In this document: piece after piece, positions 30,029 through 38,721 of the stretch
Layout of the letters: each line of letters starts with the position of its first letter
Numbering within the stretch: position 1 is the first letter of the stretch
DNA from: Stentor roeselii
Taxonomy: Eukaryota > Ciliophora > Heterotrichea > Heterotrichida > Stentoridae
DNA length: 64,000 nucleotides
Assembly: GCA_006503475.1 (NCBI GenBank)
Contig: RSEH01000066.1
Location: 1-64,000, forward strand
Direction: 5' to 3'
The notes under the pieces: generated by a model
Told to the model about the DNA's origin: nothing
Databases searched by the model: none
Seen by the model: only the letters and a program-made list of their open reading frames with translations
Made by a program: the position numbers and the translations under genes

Positions 30029-31159
30029 TTAATTATAAATCGCTTTCACGCGTTTTCCCTCGACCCACTCACATTCCTTGACTCCAGCTGAGCTGTTATA
30101 AGTTCCTCTGCCATGTTGTTTTCCATTTGCCCACTGTCCTTCATATTTTCTTCCATCAGGCCAAATGAATATTCCAAATCCGTGTTTTTTATCTTCGAAG
30201 TAGTCGCCTTCGTAGCTTCTGCCGTCTTTCCAGGTGAATCTTCCCTTTCCGTGCATTTTGTTGTTTTTCCAGTCGCCGACGTATTTTCGTTGGTCGCTCC
30301 AGACGTAGGTGCCTACGCCGTGGATGTTGTTGTCAGCGAACATCCCTTCGTAAATGCTCCCGTCGGCCCATTCGAACTTACCGAAACCGTGCTTTTGACC
30401 GTTTACGTACATTCCTTCGTATTTCGCACCGTCAGGCCAGACTTCAAGTCCTTTGCCGTGCTGCTTGTCTAGCTCCCAGAAACCTTCGTATCTTGCACCG
30501 TCTGAATGGATGTAGATTCCTTTACCGTGGGCTTTGTCGTTCTTCCATTCACCTTCGTATACGTCTCCGTTTGCATGAATTAAACGTCCACGTCCACACG
30601 CCTTATCACTAACCCAATATCCCTCATACATAGACCCATCACTCCAGCACTGTTTTCCACGTCCATGTCTCTGATTATTGCAATTCCACTCTCCAGAATA
30701 AATTGCGCCGTTTTCCATTTCAACAGGTCCCCTTCTAATAAGTTGTTCCTCTCCACTAAGTTCTCCAAACATGAACTGTCCAAGTTTGGTTTCAATGAGT
30801 TTAGTGGCTTGTGTGGAGTAGTCCGGAACGTTAGCTCCGGTCAATTCCTTTAACTCTGACCTGAAGACTTCATTTTCAATGCTGTTGCAAGGACTCTGAG
30901 TTTTTCCAGGCTTTGAGATTGAATGGTTCTGTAAAGGGTGGACTTTTCTACGATAGATGAAACCTCTTAAAAGACTTTGAAGTTTGATGAGATCTGGCTG
31001 AGTGAAAGGTGAAGAAAGTTCTTCTTTGATGTTTTCAGTGAAACTTTTGATACCTTCGCTGCATCTGAGGTTGTTTCGTTCTTTTTCGACTATGTAGTTA
31101 TCGGTGTTTAATTGTTTTTCGTCAGTCGCTGACCCGTGAAAGCAGGAACAATTACCCAT
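30029..31159 (-). CDS. myristoylated IQ + MORN-repeat protein
   Basis: 376 aa. MGNCSCFHG at the N terminus predicts myristoylation at Gly2 and palmitoylation of Cys4 and Cys6. An IQ-like helix (IKLQSLLRGFIYRRKV, about 59-75) suggests calmodulin binding. From about residue 150 to 365 there are nine MORN repeats of 23 residues (YEGEW, YEGFW, YEGMF, YVGDW and so on) plus a decayed tenth. MORN arrays bind membranes or lipids and are common at the ciliate cortex and basal bodies. Tandem with the membrane-protein gene upstream, 33 nt away. The exact role is unknown. Confidence 0.88.
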   Translation of the reverse strand: MGNCSCFHGSATDEKQLNTDNYIVEKERNNLRCSEGIKSFTENIKEELSSPFTQPDLIKLQSLLRGFIYRRKVHPLQNHSISKPGKTQSPCNSIENEVFRSELKELTGANVPDYSTQATKLIETKLGQFMFGELSGEEQLIRRGPVEMENGAIYSGEWNCNNQRHGRGKQCWSDGSMYEGYWVSDKACGRGRLIHANGDVYEGEWKNDKAHGKGIYIHSDGARYEGFWELDKQHGKGLEVWPDGAKYEGMYVNGQKHGFGKFEWADGSIYEGMFADNNIHGVGTYVWSDQRKYVGDWKNNKMHGKGRFTWKDGRSYEGDYFEDKKHGFGIFIWPDGRKYEGQWANGKQHGRGTYNSSAGVKECEWVEGKRVKAIYN

Positions 31160-31192
31160 TTCAGTTATTTCTAGGCGAATTTAAATGAAAAA

Positions 31193-31852
31193 TTAACTTT
31201 TAAGTCCTCTCAAGGCATCTTTCACAAATATCCAAAAGTCAGGTCCACAATTACTACTACACTTTTTATTTTGAGAGCACCCAGTACACCACTGAAACTT
31301 CGACAATTTATCAATAAAAGCCTTATATTTCTCAACAACCAAATTAAGTTTCTGCAACTCTTCAGTGCATTTTTTGCTGCACTCATTAGACCTAAGAGCA
31401 TCAACAACTTCAGGTCCGAGTTCTTTAATAATTTCAGCTCTGATAGTAGAAAGTTTCTGTTTAAACAGCCTCTCACTATGCACAGATTCACTTGACTTAT
31501 AAGACGAGTAAAGTGAAATCAAAAAAGTCATCAAAGAGACAAATGCGCATCCAGAAATTATTTCAAATCGTGGAAGATCATAAAAAGCAAAAGGATAATA
31601 AAGTAAAAATGCCAGAACTAATGTGAAAGTAACGAGAACTATAAAGTAAACTTTCAGTCGGTAGTGAAGATAAGAGTAATAATGCTTGTTTTCATCACTT
31701 TTTAACACCCTAAAGTTCAGCTCGGTTATTGATTTCGTGAAACTGCCCTGGGACTTTGAACGAATTGAAAGTCTTCCAAGGATAAAGATAAAGAGTAAAA
31801 ATCCTGATTTTTTAGAAATTTCTAGATAGTCGTAATCTGGCAAGTTTTCCAT
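31193..31852 (-). CDS. two-span membrane protein with Cys-rich tail, unknown
   Basis: 219 aa, no family recognised. Two adjacent hydrophobic segments (about 70-90 and 97-115) form a hairpin; a further weakly hydrophobic stretch lies near 18-30. The C-terminal half is helical and ends with a Cys cluster (CTGCSQNKKCSSNCG) that could bind metal or form disulfides. In tandem with the MORN gene and divergent from the kinase at 31901, with 48 nt between ATGs. The frame is well supported; the function is not. Confidence 0.65.
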   Translation of the reverse strand: MENLPDYDYLEISKKSGFLLFIFILGRLSIRSKSQGSFTKSITELNFRVLKSDENKHYYSYLHYRLKVYFIVLVTFTLVLAFLLYYPFAFYDLPRFEIISGCAFVSLMTFLISLYSSYKSSESVHSERLFKQKLSTIRAEIIKELGPEVVDALRSNECSKKCTEELQKLNLVVEKYKAFIDKLSKFQWCTGCSQNKKCSSNCGPDFWIFVKDALRGLKS

Positions 31853-31900
31853 TTATCAAGGGTGTAAATAAGAATTAGTAGAAATATGAGTTTATAAATA

Positions 31901-33217
31901 ATGGAAAGGATTACTGAGGATGATGTTGTTGAAGAAGTGCTCATTTATAATTCAGAAAATTATGTGAGAGTTTCTAGAGTTCGGCATAAGCGCAGTGGTG
32001 AGACCCTCTGCATGAAAAAATTGTTTGTGGAAGATATTCAGGAAGCTGCAATGCTACAAAAAGAATATGTTGCAATGGCTTATTTACATCATCCAAATAT
32101 CATCAAACTAAAAGCAGTATCATTCTCAGGCCATGGAAAGAGCATTGCTTCAGTGAATATTTTTATGGAGTACTACTCAGAGGGTGACTTGGATCATTTG
32201 ATTAAATTGGGAATTGAATTTTCTGAAGATCAAATTATTTCTTACATGGAACAGCTTTTCTCAGCTTATAAATACATGGAAAGTCAAAAAATCGCACATC
32301 GGGATATCAAACCTCAAAATATTCTCATTTGTGAAAAGGGTAAAGTTGTTAAAGTTGCTGACCTTGGAAGTGTCACTAAAAGAGTTGACCGGTCTTCGAC
32401 TAGCTTAGCAGGAACTCCTCTTTACCTTAGTCCTTCTCTTCGAAAAGCTTATATTGAATCTAGACAATCTGTTGAACATGATGTGTTTAAATCTGATGTT
32501 TATTCTTTGGGAATTACTTTTTTGTATATGACTTCTTTGAAACTTCCGAAGGATTTAACTGATTTGAATGATTTGCAAAATAAAATTGATGATAGGATTA
32601 GAATATTGCATGAAAAATATAGCAGGGTTAAAACGATTTTAAGTTATATGCTGAAAGTAGACGAAGATAAAAGACCTAATTTTGAAGGTATTTTTGAGAT
32701 TTTTCAGTCAGTTAAAAATTATCAAGACTTACTGAATGTATCTGATGTTAGTATACCCTTGCCTGAGCCAGAAGAAAGGTGTTTAAACTGCCACCAAAGC
32801 AATAAAAGAGATCAAGCCTACAAATTCGAAAAAGGATGGATATGCATAAATTGTATCAACTCACAAATCACCATTTCCGACGAATAGTAAAATCAATTTA
32901 GCCACCTCATCTATAACTCAACCAAATACACCTACCCAGACCATTCAAACCCAACTTTTCAACTCTGCAAATGGTGCAAACTTCTACATCACCCTGGTTT
33001 ATCCTGTCTAGAAATCACTCTTCTCGAAGCAGGAAAACGTCAGATCTGTTACTGGAAATGCAAATCCTGTAACCAAGAAGGTAAAAACGTATATAAAAAA
33101 ACTTCATCTATTTTCGTCTCTTGCGATTCAGGTCACTACTTCTGCGGAGTCTGCGAGCAAGACTACAATAAAAGTCCTCACGAAATCTGCAAAACTCTCT
33201 ATCAAATAATTAGCTAA
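31901..33217 (+). CDS. protein kinase fused to IBR/RING-like Cys-rich domain
   Basis: Two exons, 31901-32886 and 32902-33217, give 433 aa. The kinase domain (about 1-275) has a degenerate glycine loop, a CMKK lysine, intact AHRDIKPQNIL, and DLG in place of DFG. The C terminus carries paired Cys motifs: CLNC, CINC, CKWC, CKSC and finally HYFCGVCEQDYNKSPHEIC, which resembles the in-between-RING fold of RBR ubiquitin ligases. The Cys pairs in the second exon are seen only after splicing. The TAA stop is followed directly by the ATG of the next gene. Kinase activity plausible; ubiquitin role is inference. Confidence 0.82.
32887..32901 (+). other. 15-nt intron in kinase/IBR gene
   Basis: GTAAAATCAATTTAG, A at position 10, phase 2. 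Retention ends the protein at TISDE; removal gives TISDEYHLIYN and opens 105 further codons rich in Cys pairs. Confidence 0.93.
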
Positions 33218-34747
33218 ATGAACACCTTAACCGAAGATTTTCCCTCTTCTTTAAATTTCTTAGACTCAGAAGTAAACCCGAAGTTTCTGTCAAATCTTTG
33301 CAAAGACTACGAACTTCAAATCAAAGAACTTTCATCAAAACTCTTCCAAGCTGATTCTTTAGTAAAAAATCTTCTGGCTTCTCAGGAAAAGTTGAAAAAT
33401 CTTCTGAGTTGCGCAAGAGTCGAGAACTCAAACCTGGTCCTTATGAATCGAAAACTTCGAAGCCAGTTGAATTCCTTGAAAATCGCTTCAGACTCTGAAA
33501 AGCTGGAAGATGGTCTCGTTGAGTCCTTGAAAGATTTGAAGAATTTTCAAAGTCCTTGCCCCAGATGTGCGAATGACTCTGATGTTACTCGAATGACGAC
33601 CACTCAGCTCAGTATAGAAAAAGGAAAAAGTTTTAAAGTGAGAAGTAGAAGAAGGATGAAGATGGACTTTTGCATTGTCGAACATCAGTATGAAATCTGT
33701 GTCTTGGGAAGGAAAAGGAAAAAAGTCAGGTTTGCGAATGAGTGTTTTTTTGAAGTTTCTAGAACTTTTAATACTGGGGTCTGGGTGAAGAAACCAGTGA
33801 GAAAAATCAGGTTTCAAGGAACTCTCTCTGTCAGGCCGAGTCAGGGAAAAAGAATTGACTTGAAATTCCAGAATCTTTCAAATTTTTCGAATGTTTCTAA
33901 ACCGGAGTTTGTGGAACTTGCTTTTAATAGTGGAGAGAGAGTTATGGTTAGACCTGCTCGAAGGTTGAAAAAGTTAGAAATTTGCAATGGTCCGAAAATT
34001 TTCATGAGACCTGCAGGGTCTGTTCGGAAGGTGACTGGAAGAGTGAATCTTTCAGTTTTTCGATTTCCTATTTTTGTTAACCAACTCGGCAGGTCTCAAA
34101 TTGAGAAACTTGATGATGATGATAACAACTTGGATTTAGTGATACCAAGACGCGCCTTTAATTTAAAAATTTCTCGAACTGTTAAAAGTGCTTATGTTCC
34201 GAAAGTTAGAAAGTTTTTTATACAGAAGCAGGAATCGCTTTTGGTTTCTAGTATGAGGAAGAAGGAGGAAAAGGGAAAAGGGAAAAAATTTGATGTTACT
34301 AGAAGTCAGGTGTTTGAACTTCGGCCTTTTAAAGCGAAAATCACTTTTCAGAGATTTACTGTTTTTCAAGGGAAATTAGGGAAAATTGATAAGGCACTGT
34401 TTAATGTTTTTTCATTCAAATCTGAACTTTTAGTGAAAAAAGTCAAAGGATTTGCGATTTTTCCTGAAGAATACGAATTTTCTGAAGGTAGCATCGATTC
34501 CGCTTCTGAAAAAGGAAGAAAATCAAGAAGAACTAACAAAAGGGCTTCAGCAATAGAAGAATACTTCACATTGGTAATAAAAATTCAGACTTTCCAAGCA
34601 GTCAAGTTGAATTTCGTAGAAAAAGACAAGATTTACATGATAAAATCAGCTGATTTATACTCAAAAGTCCAGCAGCTAAAGCTTCCATTTAATTTCTGGC
34701 ACGACTGGATAAAAGAGCAGTTTAATTTTTTATGTACAAATAAATAA
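33218..34747 (+). CDS. coiled-coil protein with repeated basic beta-like motifs, unknown
   Basis: 509 aa, no family recognised. Residues 30-100 form a coiled coil, then a lone CPRC. From about 130 to 290 and again at 340-410 there are degenerate units of about 20 residues with a basic triplet followed by alternating hydrophobics, such as GRKRKKVRFANECFFEV, KKPVRKIRFQGTLSVRP and ARRLKKLEICNGPKIFMRP. The ATG touches the TAA of the kinase gene with no base between; the next in-frame Met is deep in the coiled coil. Stops 17 nt from the convergent neighbour. Very basic, so nucleic-acid, membrane or cytoskeletal binding is possible. Confidence 0.65.
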   Translation: MNTLTEDFPSSLNFLDSEVNPKFLSNLCKDYELQIKELSSKLFQADSLVKNLLASQEKLKNLLSCARVENSNLVLMNRKLRSQLNSLKIASDSEKLEDGLVESLKDLKNFQSPCPRCANDSDVTRMTTTQLSIEKGKSFKVRSRRRMKMDFCIVEHQYEICVLGRKRKKVRFANECFFEVSRTFNTGVWVKKPVRKIRFQGTLSVRPSQGKRIDLKFQNLSNFSNVSKPEFVELAFNSGERVMVRPARRLKKLEICNGPKIFMRPAGSVRKVTGRVNLSVFRFPIFVNQLGRSQIEKLDDDDNNLDLVIPRRAFNLKISRTVKSAYVPKVRKFFIQKQESLLVSSMRKKEEKGKGKKFDVTRSQVFELRPFKAKITFQRFTVFQGKLGKIDKALFNVFSFKSELLVKKVKGFAIFPEEYEFSEGSIDSASEKGRKSRRTNKRASAIEEYFTLVIKIQTFQAVKLNFVEKDKIYMIKSADLYSKVQQLKLPFNFWHDWIKEQFNFLCTNK

Positions 34748-34764
34748 CCCATAATTTAAAGAAA

Positions 34765-35565
34765 CTAAAAGATCTTTATACATAAAATACTAGAGCAAAA
34801 CGAAATATAAGAAAAAAAATTCCTCTGGATCTTCAAGCTTTTTTTCCTCTTCAAGGCAAATTTGTTAACACCCGGGTTGACAGTCCTCGACTGTCCACTA
34901 ACATCAATCGACTGAACAAAGCAATCATTTTCAGTCACCTTCTCATTCACCTCTTCACTCATAATGATTTTTCCAAGGTTATTTTTTTTGTAAGTCTCAA
35001 GAAAAACTATTAAATTTTTCCTGTCTTCAACTCGTTTCTGACTTTTTTCTAGAGCTGTTTGCATGTCTTTCATTTGTAATTCTACTTTTTCTTTTAATTT
35101 ATTCACAAAGTTTATCTGTGAAGGAAGTGATTTGAAGACTTGGGACTTGTTGACTGATTTTTGGACTTTTTTGATTTTTTTTGGAGTTTTTGGTAGTTCT
35201 GAGATGCTGTGTTCGAGAAAACTGGAATATTCAATCATCTCGAGTTTTTCATTGAAGTTTTCGATTGAGTTTTCAAGATGATTGACTTTTTCTTTGATTT
35301 TTTCTTTTATTTCCAGGAGTTCTTGAGCTTCTGTTTCTAGTCTGAATTTTTTTTACTCGTCAAGAATAGCTCTTTGGTTGTTTTTTTCTCTTTTTAAAGA
35401 ATCAGCGATGGCTGAGACCTGCTCGAGATCTCTTTCAAGAGCTTTGATGTTCATGTCGTACTCGATTCGCAGTTGTTCGAGCTTTGCGAGTTTTTTGTCT
35501 GATTAGTTTTTACTTGAAGTCCCTTCGCTTTCGAGGACATATTTTGACTCTGACCTTCTGTTCAT
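34765..35565 (-). CDS. three-exon coiled-coil protein, unknown
   Basis: Exons 35565-35514, 35498-35357 and 35341-34765 give 256 aa after removing two 15-nt introns. The protein starts MNRRSESKYVL, then is an almost continuous coiled coil (EQLRIEYDMN...ALERDLEQ...LETEAQELLEIKEK) to about residue 190. A short Ser/Lys-rich stretch and a hydrophobic C terminus follow. The unspliced sequence shows only the last 157 residues. No family recognised. Convergent with the basic-repeat gene. The gene model is well supported by both introns having the local consensus. Confidence 0.75.
35342..35356 (-). other. 15-nt intron 2 of coiled-coil gene
   Basis: GTAAAAAAAATTCAG, A at position 10, phase 2. Removal joins ...RAILDE to LETEAQ in one heptad register; retention gives a stop. 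Confidence 0.88.
35499..35513 (-). other. 15-nt intron 1 of coiled-coil gene
   Basis: GTAAAAACTAATCAG, A at position 10, phase 1. Joins MNRRSESKYVLESEGTS to NKKLAKLEQ; without removal the frame is stopped. Confidence 0.85.
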
Positions 35566-35900
35566 GAACCAAGTTAAATATGACTAGTTTGATATTAAAG
35601 CAAATTAATAGAAAATCATGAAATTTTATCATCTCGTTAAAATCGCCAGGGACTATTTACTTAAAACAACTGAGAAAAAATATGAAAACTAAAAAAACCC
35701 AAATTCAATCTTAAAAATTCTAAACCCTATCAAAATCTTCATATTCCTAAACTTTCCTAAAATCTTCAAAATCCCAAAAATCTCCTAAAACCCTTCAATC
35801 CACATTCACCTAATCCCCACTAAACCAACCACCCTACTCCAAAAACTCCATTCCCTCAACAACTCTCAAATTTTAAACATCATATTTAATACATTTATCG
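35566..35900. other. divergent intergenic region, A/C-rich
   Basis: 335 nt between two divergent ATGs. The left third is neutral and AT-rich; from about 35690 to 35870 it is a long A/C-rich run on the plus strand with many CCTAAAAT/CCTAAACT words. This fits the A/C bias seen before other plus-strand genes. No coding or RNA gene seen. Confidence 0.5.
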
Positions 35901-37595
35901 ATGAGTAAATTTTCGTTCTTAACTCTAGGCATTCACCCTAGACTAAAAAGCGAGATCTTTTCGCCTTACGACACTCTCGAATCTCTAAACTTCCAAGCAC
36001 AGAAGATTTTTTCCCTAGTCGAAAAATTCAGTTCATCCGAAAGCAGCCCAGAGTCGTTAATCAAAGAAGTCAAGTCAGAAATCCTGAAACTCCTGCAAAT
36101 CTGGGAAGATTCACTTGAATCCAAAAAACTTGACCCAAACATCTCAGAAAAAAACTACTTTCAAGAACTTTCATCGTCCACATCACAAAAACAGCGGGAA
36201 AAAGACGACTTAGACGAAACAAACTACGCTGAAAAGTTGAGAAACATGCAGGAAGAACTAAAGAAAAGTGAAGAAAATCGTCAGAGAGTCCATTCTTATC
36301 ATCAGGATTGTTTGAGACTTTTGAATCAAGAGATTGATGAAATTGTTCACGACTTGAAACAAAAGTTTAGAAAACCTGAGCATGTCGGGAATATTTTAGA
36401 AGAACTTTTCACGAAAGAAGAATTGGAACAGGAAAGACTTGTTGCTCTTGGAAAGGGCAGAGAGTCTCTTGAGATTCATATCACGAAGATTGAGGAGAAT
36501 GAAGGGGAAAAGTGGGACATGGGCTTGGAAAGTGAAGAAAGTTCAGGACCCCCGGCGGAATTAGAAGGTTCTGCAATGTTGATGTATAACCGGCTTCATG
36601 AACTTAAAGAAAAAATCAATAAGTTCAGGAAGGAAGATTTGGAGAATTTAGATCAGAAGCAGAATAGTCTTGATCAAGCTTTTGTTGGAAGTTTACCTAT
36701 TTCTATGAAATCTGTTTCTAGTAGTCAAAGTCTTCAGTTTGATAAGATTTTGTCGAGTTTAGAAGGATCTGTTGAAAAAGTTGAAATTCCTTTTGAGTTC
36801 CAAAATAACCTTTTGACTATCGATGAAAAAGAAAATTTTATCATGACACTTATTGAAAAAGAAGGAACTAATGGTAAAGATGTTTGTTTTGAAGACATGT
36901 TATCAATCGAGCACTCTGAACAAAAAGCTCAAATCGAAGACAGTCTCAGTTTTCTCGACCAATCAATGAAAGTAAATTCTAAAATCGAGTCAAAAGTAAT
37001 TACAAAGCCTCAAGAAAACCTAGAAAACAGCAAACCAGACCTCGACATAAGACTTTCCCCGATATCGACTCCAAAGAACAAGAAGCTAATCGAAAACCTT
37101 TCTCAAGAGTCAAGTATTGTAATGAACGACAACAACACATCTTCATTCATATCAGAAAACAGTTTTTTAAACGATGACCGAAAAAAGCTAAAAGGTTTGA
37201 AAAAGTCAGAAAAAAGTATCCTTCGACGTCCGAAGATTTCTGACATTGAAGACTCGAACTCGTCGATCTTCCCGCCGATTAACACGTCTTCAGATGACCA
37301 AAGCTTCAGACTTCCTGCGGAAAGCAAGATCATCAGAAGACTGCCGCTGGTGCCTTGCAAACCGATTTGTGCCCCTCCGAAAGACAGGTTCCAAGTACGG
37401 GGAAGGTCTTTGCTGCCGATTCAAAGCAGTGTCGGGAACTCTCCAAAGGTAGTGCTTCCTGTTTCTGAACAAATGAACATGTCAGCGTCTCCTAATACGG
37501 TGAATAAACTCAGGATGAGGAGGTATAAAGAAATGACGAGGCCTTTTGTGAAGATTCTTAATAAAAAGTTGGTACCGAGGGAACCGGTGCTTTAA
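35901..37595 (+). CDS. Ser/Glu-rich coiled-coil protein, unknown
   Basis: 564 aa with no recognised domain. Coiled-coil segments lie near 95-165 (KLRNMQEELKKSEENRQRV) and around 230-260. The middle is acidic and Ser-rich, and the last 170 residues are basic with Pro-rich patches and many possible phosphosites, ending KILNKKLVPREPVL. Such a layout is common in ciliate cortical or basal-body proteins, but nothing specific can be claimed. It starts with MSKFSFLTLGIHPRL, which has good codon content right from the first residue. Confidence 0.7.
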   Translation: MSKFSFLTLGIHPRLKSEIFSPYDTLESLNFQAQKIFSLVEKFSSSESSPESLIKEVKSEILKLLQIWEDSLESKKLDPNISEKNYFQELSSSTSQKQREKDDLDETNYAEKLRNMQEELKKSEENRQRVHSYHQDCLRLLNQEIDEIVHDLKQKFRKPEHVGNILEELFTKEELEQERLVALGKGRESLEIHITKIEENEGEKWDMGLESEESSGPPAELEGSAMLMYNRLHELKEKINKFRKEDLENLDQKQNSLDQAFVGSLPISMKSVSSSQSLQFDKILSSLEGSVEKVEIPFEFQNNLLTIDEKENFIMTLIEKEGTNGKDVCFEDMLSIEHSEQKAQIEDSLSFLDQSMKVNSKIESKVITKPQENLENSKPDLDIRLSPISTPKNKKLIENLSQESSIVMNDNNTSSFISENSFLNDDRKKLKGLKKSEKSILRRPKISDIEDSNSSIFPPINTSSDDQSFRLPAESKIIRRLPLVPCKPICAPPKDRFQVRGRSLLPIQSSVGNSPKVVLPVSEQMNMSASPNTVNKLRMRRYKEMTRPFVKILNKKLVPREPVL

Positions 37596-37657
37596 GTTAT
37601 TATATAAGGAATGTATTTGAATTTAACAGTTATTCAAGGAGTAGTCGAGTAAGGTCT

Positions 37658-38233
37658 TTAGTTTAGGCTTTTCCAGCTTTTTTCGTTTTTCAGGTGATTT
37701 CCTGGTCTTTTTAAAAGATGTACTTTTCGGTTTGGTTTTTTAGTTGATGTTGTTTTTAGGTAGTTTGAAAGAGAAATTCTTGGAATTGTTATATGGGAAA
37801 AATTTCGGGGTTTTTTATCGGGGTTTGAATTGTTGGTGGTTTTAAAGGGTGACAGGTGAGTTAGACTTTTTGAGGTTATGCTTTTTAGCTTGTTCATTAA
37901 AGAGATTCGACTTGAGGATAAGTCAAGTTTTTTCTTCATCATTTTGATTGGCTCCTTGAAATCTCTTGAATGGAGAATTGTGTCACTTGAACTATTTACT
38001 AGTTTTAAATTGTAACAAGATGTGGCTTTGGTGTCGCTGATTAGTCGCACAAAGTTGAGTCTTTCGCGATTTGATACTTTTTTTAAGATTTTTTGTTGCT
38101 TGATGTCTTCTTTTTTCTTTTCTTTTAGGTAAGATTTGATGATTTTTATTGGAGAATTCTCTATCATGGGGTCTTGGATGCTGAAAGTGAAGACCTTTGG
38201 TTGATAAGAAATTCGTTTGTCGTAACGAGACAT
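37658..38233 (-). CDS. basic low-complexity protein, unknown
   Basis: 191 aa, strongly basic (many Lys, Arg, Ser, Asn), no membrane span, no recognised domain. A short helix near 35-60 (YLKEKKKEDIKQQKILKK) may be coiled. The N terminus MSRYDKRISYQPKVFTF is followed by Ser/Thr-Pro sites. It is divergent from the plus-strand gene at 38257 with only 23 nt between ATGs. Both partners are small, basic or Lys/Ser-rich proteins, possibly co-expressed. Confidence 0.6.
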   Translation of the reverse strand: MSRYDKRISYQPKVFTFSIQDPMIENSPIKIIKSYLKEKKKEDIKQQKILKKVSNRERLNFVRLISDTKATSCYNLKLVNSSSDTILHSRDFKEPIKMMKKKLDLSSSRISLMNKLKSITSKSLTHLSPFKTTNNSNPDKKPRNFSHITIPRISLSNYLKTTSTKKPNRKVHLLKRPGNHLKNEKSWKSLN

Positions 38234-38256
38234 GATTTCTATTCTTTATAATTAAT
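38234..38256. promoter_or_regulatory. 23-nt bidirectional promoter
   Basis: Only 23 nt separate two opposed ATGs. A palindromic TTATAA lies at 38246-38251, 12 nt from the minus ATG and 5 nt from the plus ATG, the same element as between CSE1 and SPB1. Confidence 0.6.
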
Positions 38257-38721
38257 ATGGAAGAAACTCCTACAAGTGGCCAGTCTTTTGTTTTCCCTTC
38301 AAACCCTGGTAGTCAAGTTAAAAGGTTTCAGAAGTTTCAGCATCTTTCCTTTGGCACTCCTGAACATCAGCCTTCTTTAAGCGTGCCGAAATTTGAAAAC
38401 ATCATGAAAGAGATCTTGCACAAGATCAACTTCTTCAATAAAGACGATATTATTCCTTGTTATAAACCGGAAAAACTCCAGAAAAATGATAAAACGATCA
38501 AGAAAAATAGAAATGATAGCTTCGAACCTCCTGAACGGCTTGAAAAATATGAACCCGGCGAAAGTTTAGAAAAATCAAACAAGAAAAGTTTGAAGAATTT
38601 TCAAGAGCACCCTGGAAAAATAGTAAAATCATCGAAAAGTAGTTCGGACTTGGCAAAGTCACCAATATCTAAACCTCAGTTAAAATCTAATCCAAGACTT
38701 CCAAAATCTAAAAAGTCTTAA
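38257..38721 (+). CDS. Lys/Ser-rich protein, unknown
   Basis: 154 aa, no recognised domain. The first 60 residues include a helical stretch (KFENIMKEILHKINFF); the rest is hydrophilic with repeated Lys-Ser pairs (KKSLKNFQ, KSSKSSSDLAKS) and ends KSKKS. Likely disordered. Divergent partner of the basic 191-aa protein. A long AT-rich gap follows. Confidence 0.6.
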   Translation: MEETPTSGQSFVFPSNPGSQVKRFQKFQHLSFGTPEHQPSLSVPKFENIMKEILHKINFFNKDDIIPCYKPEKLQKNDKTIKKNRNDSFEPPERLEKYEPGESLEKSNKKSLKNFQEHPGKIVKSSKSSSDLAKSPISKPQLKSNPRLPKSKKS

